From Acidobacteriaceae bacterium (GTDB lineage: Bacteria; Acidobacteriota; Terriglobia; Terriglobales; SbA1): 14,884 bases of DNA. The notes under the pieces are model-generated. The model ran no database searches. It was not told where the DNA came from and saw only the letters and a program-made list of their open reading frames with translations. Positions 1 through 6,380 of the stretch are shown here, one piece after another. Position 1 is the first letter of the stretch. The number at the start of each line of letters is the position of its first letter. A program made the translations under genes and the position numbers. Location of the stretch: positions 1 through 14,884 of the forward strand of contig JAFAGX010000176.1 in the NCBI GenBank assembly GCA_019237515.1, in the 5' to 3' direction.

Positions 1-74
1 TGGAACATGCTGCATTGGAATTTGCACTACTAGGGAGAACAACTTCTGAGAACAAGAATTGTGGTGTACTGATC

Positions 75-92
75 GTGCACTGAATAGTGCAC
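75..92. promoter_or_regulatory. perfect palindrome, candidate operator upstream of the receptor gene
   Basis: GTGCACT-GAAT-AGTGCAC is a perfect inverted repeat with 7-bp arms and a 4-nt centre. It also contains the self-complementary hexamer GTGCAC twice, 12 bp apart, roughly one helical turn. A second, looser inverted repeat, TTGAAT (97-102) with ATTCAA (112-117), follows at once. The position about 125-145 bp before the receptor start fits a dimeric repressor or activator site, but no regulator gene lies nearby. A transcribed hairpin is the alternative. Symmetry is seen directly; the operator role is inferred. Confidence 0.4.
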
Positions 93-128
93 AGCGTTGA
101 ATAAATTCATCATTCAATGAAATTCTTC

Positions 129-158
129 TTGCAAGTGGTCCTGCACACGGTGTATGAA
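129..158 (+). promoter_or_regulatory. weak sigma-70-like promoter candidate for the receptor gene
   Basis: TTGCAA (129-134) and TATGAA (153-158) are separated by 18 bp and each matches four of six consensus positions. Transcription would begin near 165 and give a leader of about 50 nt. The pair lies just downstream of the palindrome at 75-92, so a protein bound there could act from an upstream position. The match is modest, and acidobacterial promoters are poorly defined. Confidence 0.25.
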
Positions 159-217
159 CTTGGGATTAAAAGCGGGCGCCCACCTTCGCGGAGACCTGCC
201 GAAAGCTGGAGGTGAAC

Positions 218-1492
218 ATGTCTAAATCAATTCATGCATACAGAATTGGTGAAAGCTACCTTCGCCGGATCGACATTGTCATTTTCGCAGTGCCGTTGTT
301 GTGCCTTCCGCTCATGTTCACAGTCCCAACTTTGCATGCGCAAACCACTTCGACGATCGAAGGAACGGTAACCGATCGCCAAGGCCTGCTCATCTCTGGG
401 GCAGCGGTGGCCGTCACGGCCGACACCCTGGCGGTTAGCAGGAAAACAACTACCGACAGCAACGGAAAGTATCAGATCACAGCTCTCCCCGCCGGCAGTT
501 ATACGCTCACTCTCTCCCACTCTGGATTCAACACCCAAGTCCTCAAGGATATAGAGATAACTCTCAATCGCACCTTCAGATTCAACGTCACCCTCGAAGT
601 GGGGACCGTTCAGGAAACCGTCCAAGTCGCCGCTGAGATTCCACTACTTGAGACCACGACTTCCTCCGAAGGCGCAACCATCATTCCTACCGAGATTGTT
701 GACATGCCTATTAACGGCAGGAATTACCTGGATCTGATGCAACTCGTGCCCGGCGTCGCCATTAACCGCCAAGAGGATCCCACGGGCGATAACTCCACGC
801 CGGTTCTCGGAGAGCGGGCCAACAACACCGGCTTCCTTATTGACGGTCTTTCTAACCAGAATGAACTCACCGGTGGCCCCGCCTCCCAGTTCAATCAGGA
901 CACCATCGCTGAATTTCAGGTCCTCACTACCGGCTACCAAGCCGAGTTCGGCCATGCCTCCGGCGGTGTCGTTAACGTCATCACTAAATCCGGCACCAAT
1001 ACTACCCACGGTCTCGCTTCCGTCTACCATCGGAATAATGCTTTTGACAGTTCCGACATCCCACACCAAAGCAATGTCCCTTATCTCCTGCGCTGGGATT
1101 ACGATGTCGCTGCTGGCGGGCCCATGGTTCGGGACAAGGCGTTCTGGTTCGCCTCTGCGGAAGGCATTCACGAAAATCGCCAGTTGAATTTCATCCCTCC
1201 CGCGAATACTCCTCAATTCCTTCTCAACAGTGAGGAAAGTTACAACGAACCCACAACTGACCGCGAGGTCCGCGCCTTCGTGAAATTTGATCAGGTTCTC
1301 GGCAAGCACCACATCACCGAGCAGATGAATTACACCAACGTGCACGTCAACAGTACGAATCCTCTTTCTGCGTTTAACTCACTCCCCTCCACCCGCACGA
1401 ATCTTGGCGACCGCAATTTGTTTCTTGGATTCAGCGACACCGTTACACTTGGCAATTCCAGCAACGCCTTCATCTTGAATGTGAGAGGCTAG
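218..1492 (+). CDS. TonB-dependent receptor (Oar-like), N-terminal part, ends at an in-frame TAG
   Basis: Outer-membrane TonB-dependent transporter of the Oar-like type with an N-terminal carboxypeptidase-regulatory-like domain. Start: ATG 218 has GGAGG at 208-212 with a 5-nt gap, which beats the in-frame GTG at 212 that lies inside the ribosome-binding site. Residues 1-41 are a signal peptide: RR at 16-17, a hydrophobic core at about 20-36, and cleavage expected after LHA-Q. A beta-sandwich CarboxypepD_reg-like domain follows at about 45-125. The plug domain spans roughly 130-260 and includes NGRNYLDLMQLVPG from residue 166 and NVITKSGTN from residue 253, both typical of this family. The barrel has only begun when TAG at 1490-1492 (codon 425) ends the frame. 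The frame continues open, with matching barrel sequence, to 3460, so this is the front of a protein of about 1,080 residues. Alone it would have no complete barrel. Substrate is unknown; these receptors are usually assigned to uptake of glycans or siderophores. Confidence 0.9.
   Translation: MSKSIHAYRIGESYLRRIDIVIFAVPLLCLPLMFTVPTLHAQTTSTIEGTVTDRQGLLISGAAVAVTADTLAVSRKTTTDSNGKYQITALPAGSYTLTLSHSGFNTQVLKDIEITLNRTFRFNVTLEVGTVQETVQVAAEIPLLETTTSSEGATIIPTEIVDMPINGRNYLDLMQLVPGVAINRQEDPTGDNSTPVLGERANNTGFLIDGLSNQNELTGGPASQFNQDTIAEFQVLTTGYQAEFGHASGGVVNVITKSGTNTTHGLASVYHRNNAFDSSDIPHQSNVPYLLRWDYDVAAGGPMVRDKAFWFASAEGIHENRQLNFIPPANTPQFLLNSEESYNEPTTDREVRAFVKFDQVLGKHHITEQMNYTNVHVNSTNPLSAFNSLPSTRTNLGDRNLFLGFSDTVTLGNSSNAFILNVRG
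1490..1492 (+). other. in-frame amber stop interrupting the TonB-dependent receptor
   Basis: The reading frame from 218 to 3460 is open apart from this single TAG. There is no frameshift: codons before (NVRG) and after (YRDEPTLTSP) read as one continuous barrel segment. One substitution would restore sense; CAG (Gln), TAC or TAT (Tyr) are all one change away. It may be a real nonsense mutation, a sequencing or assembly error, or a readthrough site. The sequence alone does not separate these. Confidence 0.9.
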
Positions 1493-1621
1493 TATCGTGA
1501 TGAACCGACCCTGACCAGCCCGGCGCACCCTCAGGCAGGCCCTGACACGACTTTCAATTTATTCAGCAGCTACAACACATTTGGTGTATTCGGCGATCAA
1601 GGGACGTTCAGCTACGGCGCT

Positions 1622-3460
1622 TTGAATACACCTTCTACTCTGGAGCAAAAATACGGCATTTTCGGGGCCAGCCTGACCAAAAATATCAATCGCCACACCC
1701 TGAAGTTTGGGTGGGACTTCGAGCGAACGCACGTGGATGGTGTTGAAGCGAACGAGCAGGTCGACCAGCTTTTTGCCACTCAAGCGGATTACGAGCAGTT
1801 CGGCCCTATCGACGCTGGCTTCTTTCTGCTCCTCACCACAGGGGGGCTCACACCACAGGCCAACCAGATCAAACTGCGGAACAACTACACAGGTTTATGG
1901 GTTCAGGACGATTGGAAGGTTCTCCCCAAATTGACGCTTAACGGCGGTCTACGCTGGGATTACGATTCGGCCTTTAATAAGGCGGACAACGTCTCGCCAC
2001 GCGTCGGCTTCGCGTGGTCGGCAACTCCAAAAACCGTTGTGCGCGGTAGCTTCGGCGTTTTCTACGACCATTTCCGTTTAGGCCTGGTTCGCGATATTCC
2101 CGGTTTTGGCGGCGCGGACATTCGCGTAAGTCAGCCGCTCTCTTTCCCTCGTCTGTTCTACGGTGTCCCAACACTCGCTCCAGACTTGTTTGGACTGTGC
2201 CTCTCGCCCACGCAAACGGACTCGCAAATTGCCGGTCAGGGTTGCCCTTACCCATTCGCGGCTCCAGGAACTCCCTACTTAGGGGTCGATCACCTGAACA
2301 AGATTGGCGGGATTCCTGCCAATGCCGTGGTCAACCAGAGCAACGTTCAGCAGCTCTCCGGTTTGAGTCCTGCCGCTTTTCTTACCGCTGCGGACGCGGC
2401 TACGGGTGTTCCGGCCAATTTCTGGTTCTGGGGCCCGTTCGGAGCGCTATCGTTCAATGTCTTCCAACCCGGCGCTTATCCAATCACCGTCGACCCGAGG
2501 TTTGCTACTCCTCACACACGAAGTTACACGCTTGGAATTCAACGGCAGCTGGGAAGCGATCTGGTCATCTCTCTGGACTACTACCATAAGGACATCATCG
2601 ACATCCTGGGCGTTCGAGAGACAAACATTCCTTTTGCTGCACGCATTGATAACAGCGGTGGCAGCATCACGGGCGTCAATGGTTTTGGACCATGGTACGG
2701 CGGCACCTATAACGGCGGCATTCTTTCGTTCGAAAAGCGTATGAGCCATCGGTTTATGCTGGGTGGCAGCTACGCCTACGTATCCGAAAATGACGATGCG
2801 CTCAATTCCAATCTCAACACCGATGCCCTTAGCGCCGGAAGTGGATACTACCCGACGGATAGTTTTGTGGGCATTCCCACGGTCGTAACGGACCCGGGAA
2901 ACATCGCTTCGGGCGGCACTTGCCCTGGCGGCCGGACGAACGCAACCAGTTCGTTTTATGCGTGCAACGGCAACTTCGTCCCAAAGGCCGGGGTTTTCTA
3001 CAATGGACCTACACTCGACAACGGTCCCTCCGATTTCGCCCTGCGCCATACATTTGAAGTGCACGGTCAGCTGCAACTGCCGGCTAAGTTTCAGTTCAGC
3101 AGTCTCTTCCGCGTGCAGAGCGGTTTCCACTACACACAGAATGCCATTGTGCCCGTCGATCAGGACGGTAACGGATCGTACGGCAGCGTCGGCAGGGACC
3201 TGAAGACGGGCCGCAACGCTTTCACGAGCCCGTCATTTACGAACATGGATATGCGCATCGCGAGAAACTTCCGCATCAACGAGCGCGTCAATGTTCAAGC
3301 TCTTTTTGAATTTTTCAATCTGTTCAACAACGCGAACCCAGCCGCTGTAAACATAAATCAGAATCACACGCCACGGCTAGCGGGTGAGCCGATCTTTGGA
3401 TCAGTGGCTGAGTATCTGCCCGGCCGCGAAGGGCAGGTCGCCCTGCGAATCGAATTCTGA
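1622..3460 (+). CDS. TonB-dependent receptor (Oar-like), C-terminal beta-barrel part
   Basis: Continuation, in the same frame, of the receptor that begins at 218. The frame is open from 1493; 1622 is only the first TTG and has no ribosome-binding site, so independent translation is unlikely. The 612 residues are barrel strands of the Oar-like family: a WVQDDWKV strand followed by LTLNGGLRWDYD, then the SPRVGFAW and VVRGSFGVFYDHF segments, and LGIQRQLGSDLVISLDYYHK further on. Near the end come a FNLFNNANP-type turn and a C-terminus EGQVALRIEF. The terminal phenylalanine is the usual outer-membrane barrel recognition signature for BAM-dependent assembly. The 3' end is therefore intact and conserved, and only the codon at 1490 breaks the gene. 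Its stop lies 5 nt from the stop of the minus-strand gene at 3466. Confidence 0.85.
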   Translation: MNTPSTLEQKYGIFGASLTKNINRHTLKFGWDFERTHVDGVEANEQVDQLFATQADYEQFGPIDAGFFLLLTTGGLTPQANQIKLRNNYTGLWVQDDWKVLPKLTLNGGLRWDYDSAFNKADNVSPRVGFAWSATPKTVVRGSFGVFYDHFRLGLVRDIPGFGGADIRVSQPLSFPRLFYGVPTLAPDLFGLCLSPTQTDSQIAGQGCPYPFAAPGTPYLGVDHLNKIGGIPANAVVNQSNVQQLSGLSPAAFLTAADAATGVPANFWFWGPFGALSFNVFQPGAYPITVDPRFATPHTRSYTLGIQRQLGSDLVISLDYYHKDIIDILGVRETNIPFAARIDNSGGSITGVNGFGPWYGGTYNGGILSFEKRMSHRFMLGGSYAYVSENDDALNSNLNTDALSAGSGYYPTDSFVGIPTVVTDPGNIASGGTCPGGRTNATSSFYACNGNFVPKAGVFYNGPTLDNGPSDFALRHTFEVHGQLQLPAKFQFSSLFRVQSGFHYTQNAIVPVDQDGNGSYGSVGRDLKTGRNAFTSPSFTNMDMRIARNFRINERVNVQALFEFFNLFNNANPAAVNINQNHTPRLAGEPIFGSVAEYLPGREGQVALRIEF

Positions 3461-3465
3461 CTGAT

Positions 3466-4158
3466 TCATGGCGTAGGTGTGCAGTTATCGTCATGAATAA
3501 ATTCGTTGTACCAATTGGTTTCCCACGTCTTACCCTTGTCTGTTGAAAACGCCTGCTCCCACTTGGCTACAATCGGCAAACGTTTGGGGTTCAGCGCCTG
3601 TTCCCAATCGGCCGAAGCCTGGAACCCTTTGGGATTCACGGTCCAGGTGTAGCGGACGGTGATGGGCATGCCGTTGAAAGTATCAGGGCCTTCGAATATC
3701 CCCACGTTGCCCTCAAATTTGCCAACTACCGGCGGCTGAATAACGCCGCCCGAAAATGTGTTATCAACCCAGTAAATTCGCCAAAGGCTAGTCTTGGGAT
3801 CGTACGTGCGGACGGTCACTCCAACGAAATCTTTCCAGTAACTGGCCTTCCAGTAATCGGTATCGCCGATGCCTCCGGGCAAGGAACTCCCTTCATCACA
3901 GGTGATGAAATCGTCCCATTCGTGCGACCCCGCGAGGCGCTTCTTCAAGCGATGGTTCGGCATTCTCCACTTGCCGTAAATGAAGTCGAAGTCGTGAGAG
4001 CCGTCTCTAACAGCTGCTGACTGCGCACCAGTCGAGTCCCCAGGTCCAGCGACCGAAATGGAAGTGCAAATACCTATTACGGCAACGGCAACGATGACAT
4101 CGATGAAAGCAGCCCGAGTGGACAAATACGTGCTCCAGTCTGAAATGGTCCTAAACAT
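3466..4158 (-). CDS. exported or membrane-anchored DUF1579-like protein
   Basis: A 230-residue protein with a hydrophobic segment at about 19-37 (FIDVIVAVAVIGICTSISVA), which is either an uncleaved anchor or a signal sequence. The rest is a small beta-rich domain. The opening SHDFDFIYGKW (54-64) and the late GKTWETNW (209-216) resemble the DUF1579 and related lipocalin-like families of unknown function that are common in Acidobacteriota and Bacteroidota. Residues 183-190 and 198-205 (ADWEQALN and AKWEQAFS) look like a short tandem duplication with a 45-nt period. The start ATG has no clear ribosome-binding site. It is probably the last gene of a minus-strand operon, 54 nt after the glycine-zipper stress protein. 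Ligand and role unknown. Confidence 0.75.
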   Translation of the reverse strand: MFRTISDWSTYLSTRAAFIDVIVAVAVIGICTSISVAGPGDSTGAQSAAVRDGSHDFDFIYGKWRMPNHRLKKRLAGSHEWDDFITCDEGSSLPGGIGDTDYWKASYWKDFVGVTVRTYDPKTSLWRIYWVDNTFSGGVIQPPVVGKFEGNVGIFEGPDTFNGMPITVRYTWTVNPKGFQASADWEQALNPKRLPIVAKWEQAFSTDKGKTWETNWYNEFIHDDNCTPTP

Positions 4159-4212
4159 CGAGACACGGAAGTCGGGTTTCTCTAAAGCGTTCCGTTAACA
4201 GCGTCACAAGAG

Positions 4213-5004
4213 CTATGCGGCTCGGGATTCATCGCATATTTGCTGATAATAATCGCGGCCCCGCTCATAGCCTCGGCTGAACGGTTCGGCGACTTCCCGG
4301 CCAGGATATTGCTTCGCCAGATCCTCAATCTTGGCGTCCATTTCTCCGAGGGTTTGATCGTATTCCTTGCAGCGCGTTCGGGCGTGAAGTGCGGCTTCGA
4401 AGCCGAGTCGATAAAAGAGCTCATCATCTCCGAACTTCCGGCCCTGCGCCGAGTAATGTTCTTGCTCAGCACTGCGCAAACCGATCCACCATTGCTCGCG
4501 CGCAGCATCTACACTTTCGGCACCCTCGATTCGCAAAAGTTCGCGAAAGCGAGAGGCTTCGGCTTCGTCATTGACTTGAGCGATTACTACACTGCGGCCC
4601 TTGCGGAGAGCGTCTTCATACACGAATATTTCATCTTCCGGCAGGCCCTCGGTCATACGATTTTCCAGCCTTCCGCCGGCTGCGGAGCCCACAGTACCCC
4701 CAGCAGCAGCCAGCACTGCTCCACCCAGCAGTCCGATGGCCGTTACCGGTCCGACTCCGGGAATAAACGCCGCAAGTAACAATGGCCCGGCTGACATGCC
4801 GGTAGCCGCTCCCACAACTGCACCGACAGCCTTCCCCATCCCGGGTTGCTCGGCCGCCACATTCGCCACAGACTCTAGCTCTGCCGTACTGCTACCTGGA
4901 GTCAACAAGGTGATTCGATCGTCGTGCGCTCCGGCTTGGCGCATCTCGGTTATGGCGTGTTGCGCATCGGATTGTTCAGCAAAGACCCCGGTAACGGTTT
5001 TCAT
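4213..5004 (-). CDS. general-stress-like protein with central glycine-zipper segment
   Basis: A 263-residue protein. The N-terminus (MKTVTGVFAEQSDAQHAI, with DRITLLTP at 29-36) resembles the YflT/GSP17M general stress domain, a small alpha/beta fold. Residues 55-112 are a Gly/Ala-rich hydrophobic stretch (GKAVGAVVGAATGMSAG, then further GG-containing segments), like glycine-zipper membrane-inserting segments. A second alpha/beta piece follows at about 121-168 (EDEIFVYEDALRKGRSVVIA). The C-terminal region, about 171-263, is charged and aromatic, with GFEAALHAR and RGYERGRDYY. Start at ATG 5004: GGAGG at 5011-5015 with a 6-nt gap; the frame could extend to 5031 but without support. It lies 63 nt downstream of the phosphatase gene on the same strand, which suggests co-transcription. 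Exact function unknown; a membrane-associated stress role is inferred from the domain type. Confidence 0.8.
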   Translation of the reverse strand: MKTVTGVFAEQSDAQHAITEMRQAGAHDDRITLLTPGSSTAELESVANVAAEQPGMGKAVGAVVGAATGMSAGPLLLAAFIPGVGPVTAIGLLGGAVLAAAGGTVGSAAGGRLENRMTEGLPEDEIFVYEDALRKGRSVVIAQVNDEAEASRFRELLRIEGAESVDAAREQWWIGLRSAEQEHYSAQGRKFGDDELFYRLGFEAALHARTRCKEYDQTLGEMDAKIEDLAKQYPGREVAEPFSRGYERGRDYYQQICDESRAA

Positions 5005-5010
5005 TCTGAT

Positions 5011-5015
5011 CCTCC
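5011..5015 (-). promoter_or_regulatory. ribosome-binding site fixing the start of the glycine-zipper stress gene
   Basis: The minus strand reads GGAGG, then 6 nt, then ATG at 5004-5002. This is the strongest Shine-Dalgarno match of the minus-strand cluster. It selects ATG 5004 over the upstream in-frame start at 5031, which would place this motif inside the coding region. Confidence 0.75.
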
Positions 5016-5067
5016 AGGAGAGATTGAACACTTCATCTAAAACGCTGTCAAACCACGCGTGAAACTT

Positions 5068-6171
5068 TCAAGACCGCTTGATGATGAACACAGTCTTGTC
5101 ATCGATCAAGGCTTCATCGCCGTTCTGCTGTAGATGCTGATCCTGCTGTTGAGCATAGTCCATTATGGCCTTACAGATTTCGGTTGCGCTCCGCGTTTGG
5201 TGTTCGTGCAAGATCAACTCAAGTTGGTGGCGTACTTCCTCATCGCTGCCGTCGTAAACTCCATCGGTATAAAGAACAAGGATGTCGCCCGGATTCATGA
5301 GTGTAATTTCCGCGACATCGGAGGAGTTCAACTCCCTCGGGCGAAGCTGCATCGAGTAGTACTTTTTTCGATCTGGGTGATCGGCAGCGATCTCCAGGCC
5401 GAGAGGCAGGAATTGCACCATTCGGCTCTTATCTATATTGGCGAATTGCTTGCGTTGGGCACAAAACACCAACGGTGGGGGATGTCCGAAATTCACGAAC
5501 CGAAAATGCCCGCCAGGATGCACTTCGCCATACAGCATCGTCGCGATTTCGCGCGCGTCCTCTTTTTCGCTGAGCCCCAAGGCATTGCGGGCCGTCACCG
5601 ACTGGGCTAGCCGTAGATTAAGATTCTCGAATAACACGGGGGTAGTTTTTCCATACCGGTCGAGTTCGGTCAGCATCAACGCGTGAAAGGTGTCATGTAC
5701 GGTTGAGGCAATCTTCGCCGCGATGATGCCGTGCCCTTGCGCGTCGACCAACAGAACCCCTGCCGTCGAATAAAGCTCGCGCAGGTCTTCGGCGACCCGT
5801 ACCTGTTCCGAACTCGTCGCGTTTCTGTATTCGGTTTCCATATCATCACGATAGGCCGGCCTCGCTTTCAACCAGTTCAGATGGTCGTCTACGGGATTCC
5901 GAGGTAAGGCGCCAGACGGAAGCGGTTGCAGAAATTCTCTGGAGAGCCGCAGAGCCTGCTGAATGCGTGCGTCGATATCGTATCGCTGTTGAAAGTTGAT
6001 GTATTCAAAGAGATCACCGCCGACGGCTCCGGCTGGGGTCGAAATTCCATACATCTCAATTCCGGGCAGGTGCGGAATCGCGCCTTCCACCGGCATGAGC
6101 CGCTCACGCAAATACTCGTCGATCGTCGGAACGGTGTTCACTTGCGTCATAGAGAGATCCGTACCTGGCAC
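5068..6171 (-). CDS. SpoIIE/PP2C-type serine phosphatase (RsbU-like), with a large insertion
   Basis: Mn/Mg-dependent protein-serine phosphatase of the SpoIIE domain family. Members usually dephosphorylate anti-anti-sigma factors in partner-switching stress signalling. Visible motifs in order: GGDLFEY (51-57, metal-binding Asp53), LLVDAQGHG (140-148, Asp143), NFGHPPPLV in the middle, PLGLEI, GDILVLYTDGVYD, and terminal DDKTVFIIKR (Asp357/358). These cover the metal sites of the fold. The first two motifs are normally about 20 residues apart but here are 90 apart, with charged, helix-like sequence between them. There is no PAS, GAF, HAMP or receiver domain, so the sensory input is not evident; the insertion or a partner may provide it. 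Start is GTG 6171 or ATG 6150 (seven codons later); neither has a good ribosome-binding site. First gene of the minus-strand operon, divergent from the GH15 gene. No anti-sigma or STAS gene is in the window. Confidence 0.88.
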   Translation of the reverse strand: MPGTDLSMTQVNTVPTIDEYLRERLMPVEGAIPHLPGIEMYGISTPAGAVGGDLFEYINFQQRYDIDARIQQALRLSREFLQPLPSGALPRNPVDDHLNWLKARPAYRDDMETEYRNATSSEQVRVAEDLRELYSTAGVLLVDAQGHGIIAAKIASTVHDTFHALMLTELDRYGKTTPVLFENLNLRLAQSVTARNALGLSEKEDAREIATMLYGEVHPGGHFRFVNFGHPPPLVFCAQRKQFANIDKSRMVQFLPLGLEIAADHPDRKKYYSMQLRPRELNSSDVAEITLMNPGDILVLYTDGVYDGSDEEVRHQLELILHEHQTRSATEICKAIMDYAQQQDQHLQQNGDEALIDDKTVFIIKRS

Positions 6172-6208
6172 CGCATTGTGCTTCAGGCTTGACGGAGAAA
6201 AATCCCGG

Positions 6209-6224
6209 TATCGGTAATCCGATA
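6209..6224. promoter_or_regulatory. perfect inverted repeat in the divergent promoter region
   Basis: TATCGG-TAAT-CCGATA has 6-bp arms around a 4-nt centre. It lies about 38 bp upstream of the phosphatase GTG and about 150 bp upstream of the GH15 gene, so one dimeric regulator bound here could affect both divergent units. No matching regulator gene is present. The symmetry is seen; the role is inferred. Confidence 0.4.
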
Positions 6225-6250
6225 ATTCGAGTAATTCTAACCCTTTTGGC

Positions 6251-6278
6251 CCGACACCGTGCGGGCTTGCCCTATATT
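6251..6278 (+). promoter_or_regulatory. promoter candidate for the GH15 gene
   Basis: CCGACA (6251-6256; matches the GACA part of TTGACA) and TATATT (6273-6278; five of six to TATAAT) are 16 bp apart. Transcription would start near 6285, at or inside the inverted repeat at 6282-6297, so the mRNA would begin with or close to that hairpin. The -10 box is convincing; the -35 is partial. Confidence 0.4.
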
Positions 6279-6281
6279 TAG

Positions 6282-6297
6282 AGCCTCTGCCGAGGCT
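6282..6297 (+). promoter_or_regulatory. perfect inverted repeat at the predicted 5' end of the GH15 mRNA
   Basis: AGCCTC-TGCC-GAGGCT has 6-bp arms and a 4-nt loop. Being GC-rich, it could form a hairpin right at the start of the transcript, where it could stabilise the message or affect initiation, or it could be an operator overlapping the transcription start. It is too far from the ribosome-binding site at 6324-6328 to mask it alone. Confidence 0.35.
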
Positions 6298-6332
6298 GGT
6301 CGGAATTCAAGATCACACCTTATGGAGATATC

Positions 6333-6380
6333 TTGAAACTACAGTGGATGGATTCGCATCCGAGTTGCAGCACGTTATGA
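6333..6380 (+). CDS. possible 15-codon leader ORF overlapping the GH15 start
   Basis: GGAGA at 6324-6328 is followed 4 nt later by TTG 6333, opening a 15-codon frame (MKLQWMDSHPSCSTL) that stops with TGA at 6378-6380. The stop overlaps ATG 6377-6379 of the GH15 frame in the classic ATGA arrangement, which permits termination-reinitiation coupling. It would explain why the GH15 starts have no ribosome-binding site of their own at normal spacing. Equally, the GGAGA may serve the in-frame GTG at 6344, although 15 nt is a long gap. Suggestive only. Confidence 0.25.
   Translation: MKLQWMDSHPSCSTL

Noticed and set aside
644..1345. Minus-strand open frame of 233 codons inside the receptor gene
   Set aside because: The plus strand carries a full signal peptide, CarboxypepD_reg-like domain and plug motifs; the minus frame is a shadow.
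3416..3446. Inverted repeats CTGCCC/GGGCAG and GCAGG/CCTGC near the end of the receptor gene as a terminator
   Set aside because: They lie within the coding sequence before the stop, compete with each other and have no T-run. The convergent stops are only 5 nt apart and leave no room for a standard terminator.
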